The notes below the pieces were generated by a model that saw only the letters and a program-made list of their open reading frames with translations, did no database searches and was not told the DNA's origin. Both the position numbers and the translations under genes were made by a program. Of a DNA stretch of 31,265 bases, positions 8,630-15,951 are shown in pieces; positions within the stretch are counted from its first letter, which is position 1; each line of letters begins with the position of its first letter. The stretch spans positions 1 to 31,265 of the forward strand of contig DGRT01000062.1 of the NCBI GenBank assembly GCA_002391105.1, in the 5' to 3' direction. This DNA comes from Lachnospiraceae bacterium UBA4381 (lineage in GTDB: Bacteria; Bacillota; Clostridia; Lachnospirales; Lachnospiraceae).

Positions 8630-8790
8630 TCTGGAAACAGCAACATAACAGAAAGCTTTCAATACATCAGGAAACAGTAATATAACAGATAGCCATCTAT
8701 ACATCAGAAAAAATAATTAACAGAATACTTTCTATATGTCTGGAAACAGTTTCAAACAAGAAAGCATTTCTATATATTTTCTGATAACAG
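8630..8790. repeat. Degenerate tandem repeat, about 37-bp unit, five starts
   Basis: Units beginning TCTGGAAACAG or TCAGGAAACAG (some diverged) start at 8630, 8667, 8704, 8739 and 8780, giving spacings of 37, 37, 35 and 41 bases. Within a unit, an ATAACAG or TTAACAG-like element and a CTATACA or CTATATG tail recur. The array fills nearly all of the 209-base gap between aroB and lspA. No reading frame or terminator-like hairpin stands out in it. Confidence 0.75.
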
Positions 8791-8820
8791 CTAAAAACAT
8801 AAATATAAGGATTATTATAT

Positions 8821-9396
8821 ATGAAAAGAGTAACTAAAATATTAATATCAATATTCGTTATAATACTTCTCGTTATTATTGATCAGTTTACCAAGTATCT
8901 GATTATTAAGAATTTTAACTTAGGTGATGAAAAGAAGATTATTGGTGATGCATTAGTTCTAAAATATATCAGAAATACCGGAGCTGCATGGGGGTCTTTG
9001 TCAGGAAGGATAACTTTGCTGCTTATCTTTACAGTAATAGTTATGATACTTCTTGGAATAGCCTATAAAAACATTATAGATATACCAATGTTTCTGCCGC
9101 TTAGAATATGTATTACTGCAATCTATGGCGGTGCCATCGGCAATATGATAGACCGCATCAGACTGGGATATGTAGTTGATTTTATCTATGCAAAGATTAT
9201 AAAGTTTCCTGTATTCAACTTTGCTGATATTTGTGTAACCATCAGTGTATTTGTAATATTATATCTGTTTTTATTCAAATATAAATCTGAGGATACAGAC
9301 AGGATACTGAATATTAAGTCCTCAGAGGATAGTACAAAACAAGAAATCAATAGTAATGATGACCTTAATAACGAAAATAATAATGATAATCATTAA
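8821..9396 (+). CDS. lspA: Lipoprotein signal peptidase (signal peptidase II)
   Basis: LspA is the aspartic protease in the membrane that cleaves lipoprotein signal peptides after the lipidated cysteine site is prepared. The 191-residue product shows four membrane helices and the family motifs DQFTKY (21-26), RNTGAAW (51-57), GNMIDR with catalytic Asp111, VVDF at 118-121 and FNFAD with catalytic Asp136. It is longer than the usual roughly 150-165 residues because of a polar Asp/Asn/Ser-rich tail from about 155, ending in an Asn/Asp run. An AAGG site lies 10 bases before the ATG. The rluD-type gene that often follows lspA is instead far away on the other strand (22335-23342). Confidence 0.95.
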   Translation: MKRVTKILISIFVIILLVIIDQFTKYLIIKNFNLGDEKKIIGDALVLKYIRNTGAAWGSLSGRITLLLIFTVIVMILLGIAYKNIIDIPMFLPLRICITAIYGGAIGNMIDRIRLGYVVDFIYAKIIKFPVFNFADICVTISVFVILYLFLFKYKSEDTDRILNIKSSEDSTKQEINSNDDLNNENNNDNH

Positions 9397-9441
9397 ACTG
9401 ATAATTACAAGAATGATGATCGTTAAACGGATGATAACAAG
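9382..9441. repeat. Two-copy 30-bp tandem repeat across the lspA stop
   Basis: Copy 1 (9382-9411) covers the last codons and stop of lspA; copy 2 (9412-9441) follows directly. Both start AATGATRAT and end with an ATAAYWACAAG-like stretch, differing at a few positions. The arrangement suggests that the 3' end of lspA was locally duplicated. Confidence 0.7.
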
Positions 9442-9476
9442 GTTTGTTTAGAAACCAAATATAAAAAGCGTCAGAT

Positions 9477-9510
9477 AAAAAATGTCAATGGAAAAGCATT
9501 GACATTTTTT
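9477..9510. terminator. Bidirectional intrinsic terminator between lspA and the recombinase gene
   Basis: A perfect 10-bp stem, AATGTCAATG (9481-9490) with CATTGACATT (9497-9506), encloses a 6-base loop. It is flanked by A residues on the left and T residues on the right, so it reads as a terminator on both strands. It sits between the converging lspA (+) and recombinase (-) genes. Confidence 0.88.
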
Positions 9511-9577
9511 ATAAGATATGTTAGTTTACATAATATATTTACTGTAAATTATATTGAACAATATATTTTTTGATAAA

Positions 9578-10684
9578 TCAATCATTTTCATCATCATCTT
9601 TATTTTTCAAAAATACCGGATCAATATCAGGAGAAGAGGAGTTTTCCCGAAGAGTAACCTTATTTCTGGCACCACGTTTTCTTTCCTGTTCAATATCAGC
9701 ATAATGCTTACGGGTTGTATTTACATCCTTATGTCCCAGAACATCTGCAACCAGATATATATCACCGGTTTCCTGATAAAGAGCTGTACCATAGGTGCTT
9801 CGCAGCTTATGCGGCGTGATCTTCTTAAGCGGAGTAGTAACACTGGCATACTTTTTAACCAGATTCTCTACAGAACGTACTGATATACGTTTTCTTTGAG
9901 AGGAGAGAAATAGTGCATCCTCGTGCCCATCAACCGGTACAATTTTCTTACGGATTTCTATATAGTCCATCAGGTAAGAGGTTGCTTCATCAGAAAAATA
10001 AACAAAGGCTTCATTTCCACCTTTTCGTGTAACTTTAACACGGGAATTATCAAAATCAACATCATCAATATTAAGTCCCACAGTTTCGGAAACACGAAGT
10101 CCTGTTGATAGCATAAGCGTCATAAGTGCAAGATCTCTGGTTTTATCGCGTTCATGAAATTTCTGCTGCCTCTGGGTAAGCTTTGAACCATATTCAACAT
10201 TATCCAGAAAGTCAGCAGTTTCATTGGCTTCCATACGAACTATGGTTTTCTCCTTTATTTTTGGAGTTTTAACCTTTTCAGTTATATTTTGAGATATACA
10301 GTCATTTACATATAAATACTTAAAAAAGGCTCTGATTCCAACGAGTTTTCGTTTCTTGGAAGCATTATCATTAGTATATTCCCGCCCATCACGTACATAA
10401 TATGACAGATAGTCAAGATATTCCTCAATATCTCTGGAAGACAGACTATCAAGATCTGAATAGGAGATATCGTGCATTTCTTTCTTTTTTAAGTACGGAT
10501 TCTCTGATTGCAGAAACTCAAAGAAATACTTAATATCATGTGCATAAGCAATACGTGTACGTGGCTGTGTAGTCGTATCAATAGAACGCATAAAATCCTT
10601 TACATAAGGAGGCAGATCTGAAAGTATGGACCGCAGTTCAAGTATTTGCTTTTTGGATAATTGTTTTGCATAAGATTCGGACAT
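9578..10684 (-). CDS. XerS-like tyrosine recombinase
   Basis: Tyrosine recombinases cut and rejoin DNA through a 3'-phosphotyrosine. The 368-residue product has an N-terminal SAM-like core-binding domain (about 20-135) and a complete catalytic set: Arg197 (LSTGLRVSE), Lys221 (TRKGG), His292 and Arg295 (HKLR), His318 (LGH) and Tyr328. The length, the KFHERDKTRDLALMTLML stretch and VTRKGG resemble streptococcal/lactococcal XerS more than XerC/XerD, which are about 300 residues. The start at 10684 (MSESYAKQ) is chosen because GAGGTAA lies 7-8 bases upstream; a longer frame to 10723 lacks such a site. No phage or transposon genes are nearby, and a dif-like site lies about 215 bases upstream, so a chromosome-dimer role is plausible. 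An ordinary integrase remains possible. Confidence 0.85.
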   Translation of the reverse strand: MSESYAKQLSKKQILELRSILSDLPPYVKDFMRSIDTTTQPRTRIAYAHDIKYFFEFLQSENPYLKKKEMHDISYSDLDSLSSRDIEEYLDYLSYYVRDGREYTNDNASKKRKLVGIRAFFKYLYVNDCISQNITEKVKTPKIKEKTIVRMEANETADFLDNVEYGSKLTQRQQKFHERDKTRDLALMTLMLSTGLRVSETVGLNIDDVDFDNSRVKVTRKGGNEAFVYFSDEATSYLMDYIEIRKKIVPVDGHEDALFLSSQRKRISVRSVENLVKKYASVTTPLKKITPHKLRSTYGTALYQETGDIYLVADVLGHKDVNTTRKHYADIEQERKRGARNKVTLRENSSSPDIDPVFLKNKDDDEND

Positions 10685-10897
10685 AATATTTACCTCATAT
10701 TTTTCAATGTAATACAATAACATGAAAATAACAGATATAAAACCATATACAAAATATTAAGTCATAATTAATAATCCACAATAAATATATCCAGTTTATT
10801 TATCTGATATATTTATCAATATTTTATATATAGAAAAACTCAATTAATGAATAAAAAATGAGTAAAAACCACTCTCACAGTATATTATACACCATAA

Positions 10898-10927
10898 TTT
10901 TTCGCAAAACTATGGTTTCACGAATAA
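10898..10927. other. Candidate dif site (Xer recombination target)
   Basis: Left arm TTTTTCGCAAAA (10898-10909) and right arm TTTCACGAATAA (10916-10927) are inverted repeats matching at 9 of 12 positions. They flank a 6-base centre, CTATGG, which is the architecture of a Xer site. The core AAAACTATGGTTTC resembles, from memory, the streptococcal/lactococcal XerS site. It lies in the non-coding gap directly upstream of the XerS-like gene, as in those bacteria, and where gene orientation flips. Confidence 0.6.
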
Positions 10928-10983
10928 ATACATATTTTTACTATACTACTATTTTGCTCTGTAATCAAGTGATTTTCAGCTCA

Positions 10984-11643
10984 TTATATATATGATATAT
11001 AATCCCTTTCAGATAATTCCTTCATAAATCTGCTAAGTGGAAATCCCACAACATTATTATAATCACCTTTTATTGATTCAACGAGTCGTTGGCCGATTCC
11101 CTGGATTCCATATGCGCCGGCTTTATCCATTGGTTCGCCGGTTGATATATAATCTATTGCTTCAAAGGTATCAAATGGATACATATTTACAAAGGTCTTT
11201 TCATAAAAAGAAAATGAATCAGTTTCTATAAGCTTAGTTCGTTTATCATCGAATTGTAAGACCTTACAGGTTACTCCGGAATAAACCTCATGGGTATTTC
11301 CTGAAAGCATATTCAGCATATTTGCTGCATCTTTACCATTTTTCGGCTTTCCGAGAATTTTACCATCATATGCAACTACTGTATCAGCGCCTATTACCAT
11401 TACACCACCCTTCTCCGGATCTATAAGGGTTTCCAGATACTGCGGTGGGTATTCTATGAATTTATCAGCTACGGCCGTGGATTTTTGCCGTGAAAGCTCC
11501 AGAACGACTTCCTGTGGGAGATTGCTTGTTATTATTTCTTCCGCATCACTTGGAATTACTTCAAATTCAAGTCCTGCCTGCTCAAGAAGTTCCTTTCTTC
11601 TTGGAGAATTCGATGCAAGTATCATGATGACATTCTGTTTCAT
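10984..11643 (-). CDS. maf: Maf-family nucleoside triphosphate pyrophosphatase
   Basis: Maf proteins hydrolyse non-canonical or selected nucleoside triphosphates to monophosphate and pyrophosphate; Bacillus Maf also affects septum formation. The 219-residue product has the N-terminal signature ILASNSPRRKELL (8-20), the IGADTVV block carrying the catalytic-type aspartate, LGKPKN, and the GAYGIQGIG region near the C-terminus. Many family members are about 190 residues; the excess lies in a spacer before the IGADTVV block and in a few loops. The ATG at 11643 has an AAGGGA-like site about 6-10 bases upstream; a second in-frame Met (residue 7) is close to the motif and cannot be excluded. Confidence 0.93.
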   Translation of the reverse strand: MKQNVIMILASNSPRRKELLEQAGLEFEVIPSDAEEIITSNLPQEVVLELSRQKSTAVADKFIEYPPQYLETLIDPEKGGVMVIGADTVVAYDGKILGKPKNGKDAANMLNMLSGNTHEVYSGVTCKVLQFDDKRTKLIETDSFSFYEKTFVNMYPFDTFEAIDYISTGEPMDKAGAYGIQGIGQRLVESIKGDYNNVVGFPLSRFMKELSERDYISYI

Positions 11644-11670
11644 TATACATCCCTTTTATACATTTTAAAT

Positions 11671-11747
11671 ATCAATAAAGCTTATATCGTAAAAGCATTG
11701 ATAAAGCTTATATCGCAAAACATTGATAAAGCTTATCTCAAAAAAAC
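11671..11747. repeat. Three-copy 25-26-bp tandem repeat upstream of maf
   Basis: Copies at 11671-11696, 11697-11721 and 11722-11747 share the core AATAAAGCTTAT or GATAAAGCTTAT followed by an ATCGYAAAA-like stretch. The array fills much of the 150-base gap between maf and the next - strand gene, so it would be in the maf leader or the 3' region of the upstream gene. Confidence 0.8.
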
Positions 11748-11793
11748 AAATCAAGAGTTTACATATCCTGAATAATTACAGTATTTATCAAAC

Positions 11794-13494
11794 TTATTGT
11801 AAATCATCAGTATTTTCAACAAAGAATGCCTCTCCGGTTTCCTCATTATATAAGGCATATGTATCAAGTGTAGTATTTCCGCTTATATCTCCTATAACCC
11901 CATAGCTCCAGCTAAGGAAGCTTTCTGAAAGCTCGCTTATAGGCTTTCCGGGCGTATATAGATAAAAGGTAGAACCACCATCTATTCCATAAGGCTCTGT
12001 ATAGATATAATGAGTTTCTTCGAAAAGCTCATCAGTTCCTATTTCCTGATCAGTATTATAATGATCAAGCTCCATCTTATAAGTATATCTGTCAACCTGT
12101 GTTATATTCTTAAATGAACCATTAAAGTTGGAATAATAAATAGTTCCATTTGGATATCCCTCTCCGGTGGAACCCATATCTGTATCATGATAATTACCTG
12201 AGAAGTTACCATCTCCATCCAAAATTAACCAGGTTGACCATCCACCTGCTCCACTAGCAAATGTAAAATATATATCATTACTTACCGGAAGTGATACCTT
12301 GAAAAGTGACTCAACATCTACATCGTCCAGCTCCTTACTCAGCTTACTAACCGCTTCCTCCAGAGTCATATATGAGCATCTGTTTTTAACTATAATTTCA
12401 TCAAGGGCTTCAGGAGCTGAATGTGTCAGAAGCATATCTATATTATCCAGTTTTTCTTTTATTAAAGTGTCAAATTCCGAAGCCTCTATCTCAGCACCGT
12501 TTCTCTTGCAGGTTACAACTGTATCTGAATAATCTTCATTTGGATAAGAGCTTCTCTCAAACTCATCCACTGAAACATATTTACCAAAATTATCAAGTCC
12601 CAGTATAGTATATACTATGTCAGTTCCTTCATCTGACATCTGACGAAACAGTATCAGTTCCTCGCTGTCCTTAAGATCAGCAAGATAGTAATCAGTTCCT
12701 CCTGCCACTTCCACATCGAGATTCTGATAAGTATATGAATTGACCATCTTTTCTTTTTCATATGAATAAATATATAAGGAAGCCTCATATAAGCTTTCTG
12801 CTTCGAGGAATATCATCTCTTCTATTCCGTCATTATTCAGATCCTTAAAGGATACAGGATAATTCTCAGTGGCTTCATATCCCATCTGCCAGTTGTAATT
12901 TCTGATTTTATCCTTATGATCTGAAAGTATATTAAGATATGCCTTATATGCGGCTTTTATAGTTATCTTGTCAGCCTTTACTTCCTCTGCTGATGTTTCT
13001 GAAGCCTGATTTTCAGCCTTATCCTTTTTCTCGGCGGCATCACTTGTACTGCCCTTATCAGTCTTTTCAGAATCGGAAACTGTACTTACTATATTCTCGT
13101 CTGTTTTATGAGAATTATCATTATCATCTTTATCATTAACCACTACTGTTTCCTGGTTATCTGAATTATATTTTCTGAGACCCATTATTACTGCTACGGC
13201 AATTATAGCAAGGAATGCGATAGAACCCAGTATAATGGCGGTTACAGCCAGAGGTGACATCTTCTTTTTCTTTACCGGAGGTGTAAAGTCTCTGAATTCA
13301 GAAGGATTCTTCTGACTTGCAGGCAGATTATTAACAGTTATCCTGTTAGGTATCTTAGGGGAGCCTGAACCGGCTGTATTATCATGCGGAGCCTGCTGAT
13401 TCATTTCATTAGATTCAGCCTTAACAGGTTTGCCACAGTAAGTACAAAACATAGCATTATCATCAATCTGATTTCCACAATTTTTACAAAACAT
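11794..13494 (-). CDS. Zinc-ribbon, single-TM protein with large outer domain
   Basis: The 566-residue product opens with a double-CxxC zinc ribbon (C3-KN-C6, C17-TY-C20), then a polar linker and a basic KKKK before one membrane helix (about 80-106). A Ser/Thr/Glu/Asp/Lys-rich stalk (110-175) leads to an outer region of nearly 400 residues with no motif I recognise, including a segment (SFKDLNNDGIEEMIFLEA) reminiscent of FG-GAP/calcium-loop-like sequence. Architecture is common in uncharacterised Firmicutes membrane proteins: a cytoplasmic ribbon and an extracellular domain. The start at 13494 has GGGAGA about 10 bases upstream. A similarly built protein lies directly upstream. Function unknown. 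Confidence 0.8.
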   Translation of the reverse strand: MFCKNCGNQIDDNAMFCTYCGKPVKAESNEMNQQAPHDNTAGSGSPKIPNRITVNNLPASQKNPSEFRDFTPPVKKKKMSPLAVTAIILGSIAFLAIIAVAVIMGLRKYNSDNQETVVVNDKDDNDNSHKTDENIVSTVSDSEKTDKGSTSDAAEKKDKAENQASETSAEEVKADKITIKAAYKAYLNILSDHKDKIRNYNWQMGYEATENYPVSFKDLNNDGIEEMIFLEAESLYEASLYIYSYEKEKMVNSYTYQNLDVEVAGGTDYYLADLKDSEELILFRQMSDEGTDIVYTILGLDNFGKYVSVDEFERSSYPNEDYSDTVVTCKRNGAEIEASEFDTLIKEKLDNIDMLLTHSAPEALDEIIVKNRCSYMTLEEAVSKLSKELDDVDVESLFKVSLPVSNDIYFTFASGAGGWSTWLILDGDGNFSGNYHDTDMGSTGEGYPNGTIYYSNFNGSFKNITQVDRYTYKMELDHYNTDQEIGTDELFEETHYIYTEPYGIDGGSTFYLYTPGKPISELSESFLSWSYGVIGDISGNTTLDTYALYNEETGEAFFVENTDDLQ

Positions 13495-13633
13495 CTTACA
13501 CTACTCTCCCGTATTAAAATATCAGCTATCAGACAGTCAACTGATGAGTTGGCCGGTTCAGCAGTTTATGTGAAGCGGCAACCTAACCTACTATAACACA
13601 AAATAAGACCAATAGACAGATAATCTTACTAAT

Positions 13634-13667
13634 AAAAAAGGCAAAGACATTTTACTGCCTTTGCCTT
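13634..13667 (-). terminator. Intrinsic terminator for the upstream zinc-ribbon gene
   Basis: AAGGCAAAG (13638-13646) and CTTTGCCTT (13659-13667) form a perfect 9-bp stem with a 12-base loop. On the - strand it is followed by six U residues (complement of 13634-13639). It ends the transcript that carries the 13778-15562 gene, about 110 bases after its stop. Confidence 0.88.
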
Positions 13668-13675
13668 GCGGTTTA

Positions 13676-13776
13676 GCTCGTAAGAGCAGATGCTTCGCAT
13701 CCGGTATTAATCTACGGTAATTTATCTGGGAAAAACAGGTTTTCGCTTCGCGGGACCTTGTTTTCCTTCCGATAAA
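13676..13776 (-). other. Structured 3' untranslated region with three hairpins
   Basis: Between the stop of the 13778-15562 gene and its terminator the - strand can fold into three successive hairpins. The first is a long imperfect stem of about 19-21 bases (arms 13756-13776 and 13721-13739). The second is GATGC/GCATC with a 3-base loop (13689-13701). The third is GCTC/GAGC with a 4-base loop (13676-13687). No convincing short gene occupies it. It may be a processed 3' RNA, an RNA-stability element or a small repeat element. Confidence 0.55.
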
Positions 13777-13777
13777 C

Positions 13778-15562
13778 TTATGGTCTGTAGAAATATACTT
13801 CAGCAGTCTCTCCACTTGGCATCATCATGGTACCTACTGCATATTGAACTGCGCCATCTGTATAAAAGCCCGTTATTGTAAATGGAAGTGCTGTATCGCT
13901 CAGATCAACTGAACCATCATCTGCCATATCTCCAAACACACTCAGATTCTCTTCTTCTTTTTCAGTAAAATCACCACTGGCATCCCATCTATAGACATTA
14001 TAATCTATCGTAACATCCAGTCTTTTATCATTAGATGTAATATATACATCTGCATATTCTTCACCATAACAGTTCAGCTTATTATCTCTGTCCCACCAGA
14101 AGAAGCCCTTCCAGTGACCATCCAGTAAACCGGTATCTGTAATAATGGTATCATCAGGTCTGCCGGCTGATGGATAGTTAGTCGTCCAGTCAAAGCTATG
14201 CTCATCATATCCATCAAATGAAGATGCAAGCATGTTTCTGATTGATTCTGATGTTTCTTCTACAGCATAATCCTTAACTCTTATATATATATAGTCCTCA
14301 GCTTTTCTTTGATAGCCGGATTTATTCTCATCCAGAAGCTTTCGAAGCTCCGTCGCTTCATCTTCATCTTTATCTTTAACTTCCTCAATATATTCATCAT
14401 AATTAATATCTGCATTATATATAGCTATAGTTAAACCATCATAATCCTGTGGTGCCTTTATAACATAAATATATCTAGCTGCTAAATTATAAGTATAATC
14501 ATATCCTGCATCTGTTTCTTTAGGGTCCCATAAGCAATCCGCTGAAACATCATCGTAAATAATAACCCTTTCAATCGATATTGATTTATCATTTAAATCA
14601 AAAGATGTTGATTCCTTTTCTTTTGCCTCATCCACAAGACCATTTAAAGTATCAGGAGCTTTTATTTTATAACCGGTATAGTAATCAAAAATAACTGGAT
14701 ACCACGCGCCGGCAGATACGTACCAATTAGTTGAAGAGTTATCAGATATAATCGATTCTGTTTTTCTCTGAAACTCGATATGATATGTAACCATTCCATC
14801 ACTATCAGGTTCAGAAACTGTTATATTTTGAACATTTATTGAATTTTGACCTGTATTACTAATAAGTCCATCAGGAATTATTATATTTTCATATAAAGCA
14901 TCTTCACTATTATAAAACACAAACGCAGGCATACCTGTTCCGGTATCATCCATTGTCCCCATTTTGAGACCATTCTCCTCAGCATACGGAACAGGAGCCG
15001 GTTCTTCGGTTGTTGGTTCCTCTGTTGTCGCTTCTTCCGTTATCTCTTCTGTCAGCTCTGATACAGCCTCTGTACTTACTTCTTCTGTATCTGTTTTATC
15101 TGATTCTGCATACTCTGTGGTTGCATCATCAGATGATTTTTCATTATCTCCCCTGCCCTTCAGAAGTGTTATAACCAGAATGGTTATAAAGGCAAGCACC
15201 AGAACACCGGCTACAATTCCCAGAATAAGCGGAAGTTTACTCTTCTTCTGAACCGGAGGCTGCTGATACATTCCCGGATTTCCGGATTGATTAAAAGGCT
15301 GATTAAATCCCGGCTGGTTCATCTGATTGGTCTGCATACCGGGCTGTGGTCTCTGATTCATCTGCTGTGGCTGCATTCCAGGCTGCGGTCTCTGATTCAT
15401 CTGCTGTGGCTGCATTCCCGGCTGATTCTGATAAGGCTGCTGTGGCTGCCCTCCTGTCGTGCCGCTATACTGTATATCTATATGATTACCACAATATGGA
15501 CAAAAGGGTCCTCTGGCCAGATCGGCAGATGTGATTTCGTTATTACAAACATTACATTTCAT
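13778..15562 (-). CDS. Zinc-ribbon, Gln/Pro-repeat, single-TM protein with large outer domain
   Basis: The 594-residue product starts with a zinc ribbon (C3-NV-C6, C21-PY-C24). A Gln/Pro/Met/Asn-rich tract follows (about 36-105) with a 13-residue repeat (PGMQPQQMNQRPQ type), then a membrane helix (110-134) and an acidic Thr/Glu stalk (about 140-190). The outer region of about 400 residues has no motif I recognise. The start at 15562 (MKCNVC) is chosen because AGGAGA lies 9 bases upstream and the ribbon begins there; a longer frame reaches 15637 without such support. A candidate promoter is at 15689-15717 and a terminator at 13634-13667, so it is likely transcribed alone. Function unknown; the same architecture as the next gene downstream. 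Confidence 0.8.
   Translation of the reverse strand: MKCNVCNNEITSADLARGPFCPYCGNHIDIQYSGTTGGQPQQPYQNQPGMQPQQMNQRPQPGMQPQQMNQRPQPGMQTNQMNQPGFNQPFNQSGNPGMYQQPPVQKKSKLPLILGIVAGVLVLAFITILVITLLKGRGDNEKSSDDATTEYAESDKTDTEEVSTEAVSELTEEITEEATTEEPTTEEPAPVPYAEENGLKMGTMDDTGTGMPAFVFYNSEDALYENIIIPDGLISNTGQNSINVQNITVSEPDSDGMVTYHIEFQRKTESIISDNSSTNWYVSAGAWYPVIFDYYTGYKIKAPDTLNGLVDEAKEKESTSFDLNDKSISIERVIIYDDVSADCLWDPKETDAGYDYTYNLAARYIYVIKAPQDYDGLTIAIYNADINYDEYIEEVKDKDEDEATELRKLLDENKSGYQRKAEDYIYIRVKDYAVEETSESIRNMLASSFDGYDEHSFDWTTNYPSAGRPDDTIITDTGLLDGHWKGFFWWDRDNKLNCYGEEYADVYITSNDKRLDVTIDYNVYRWDASGDFTEKEEENLSVFGDMADDGSVDLSDTALPFTITGFYTDGAVQYAVGTMMMPSGETAEVYFYRP
15332..15430. repeat. 39-bp coding tandem repeat (Gln/Pro-rich tract)
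   Basis: Two full 39-base copies (15332-15370 and 15371-15409) and a partial third (to about 15430) lie within the zinc-ribbon gene and encode a 13-residue Gln/Pro/Met/Asn repeat. Multiples of three keep the frame, so copy number could vary without breaking the gene. Confidence 0.85.
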
Positions 15563-15688
15563 AAGCATCTCCTTTAATCTCAAGAATATGACATAAGTGT
15601 AAAAAAACAAAATCCGTTCCTGCTTGCAGGAAATCATTTGGACTCTTATATCATAATATTAAAATGATGTTATTTATTATACATTTCC

Positions 15689-15717
15689 ATTATATCGTAT
15701 CCGGAACGAATTTAGAA
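15689..15717 (-). promoter_or_regulatory. Candidate promoter of the 13778-15562 zinc-ribbon gene
   Basis: On the - strand, TTCTAA (complement of 15712-15717) and a consensus TATAAT (complement of 15689-15694) are 17 bases apart. The -35 box is weak and the -10 box perfect. It would give a leader of about 120 bases. Confidence 0.5.
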
Positions 15718-15789
15718 GAAAAGCCGTCAAAATAACAATTCTGTCAATTTCATGTCTATACAGTGCCAATACCGGAAATAATTACAATA

Positions 15790-15818
15790 TTGTATTTGCT
15801 CATAATAATGTTTATAAT
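15790..15818 (+). promoter_or_regulatory. Candidate promoter of the sensor-GGDEF gene
   Basis: TTGTAT (15790-15795) and TATAAT (15813-15818) have exactly 17 bases between them. It lies about 130 bases before the chosen start at 15952 and inside the longer frame from 15763, which supports the shorter start. Confidence 0.6.
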
Positions 15819-15951
15819 GATAAGGAAAATAATCAAATTCGTTGATACTAATATCATAAAATCAGGTATAACAAATATTTGTACTAAACTGATAGAATCA
15901 AATTATCAAATGTTGTATAAGGATAAGGAATCATTTGAAAAGGTAATCAAA

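Larger units (their letters stand above)
15563..15951. other. Divergent intergenic region with two promoters
   Basis: This 389-base gap separates the - strand zinc-ribbon gene from the + strand sensor-GGDEF gene. It is AT-rich and contains the candidate - promoter (15689-15717) and + promoter (15790-15818). An in-frame ATG at 15763 extends the GGDEF frame into this region, but it lies upstream of the + promoter. No RNA gene or repeat was seen. Confidence 0.6.

Noticed and set aside
8630..8790. CRISPR-like spacing of repeats
   Set aside because: Units are adjacent and diverged along their whole length, with no unique spacers and no cas genes.
9554..9883. A 109-codon + strand reading frame opposite the 3' part of the recombinase
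   Set aside because: It lies wholly or nearly so against a gene with a complete catalytic motif set, has no ribosome-binding site and a biased, hydrophobic random-looking translation.
9578..10684. Integrase of a prophage or integrative element
   Set aside because: No excisionase, relaxase, phage or cargo genes and no tRNA are nearby; flanking genes are housekeeping. Kept only as an alternative to the XerS-like reading.
13591..13815. A 74-codon - strand frame spanning the end of the zinc-ribbon gene and its terminator
   Set aside because: It overlaps the coding end in another frame and reads through the hairpins and terminator; the RNA structure explains the region better.
14964..15577. Long + strand frames opposite the second zinc-ribbon gene
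   Set aside because: They mirror the repetitive Thr/Glu and Gln/Pro coding tracts of the - strand gene and have no start signals or family motifs.
15763..15951. An upstream ATG that would add 63 residues with a membrane helix to the GGDEF protein
   Set aside because: A well-spaced promoter (15790-15818) lies inside this extension, no ribosome-binding site precedes the ATG, and the ligand fold begins right after the ATG at 15952. Not fully excluded.
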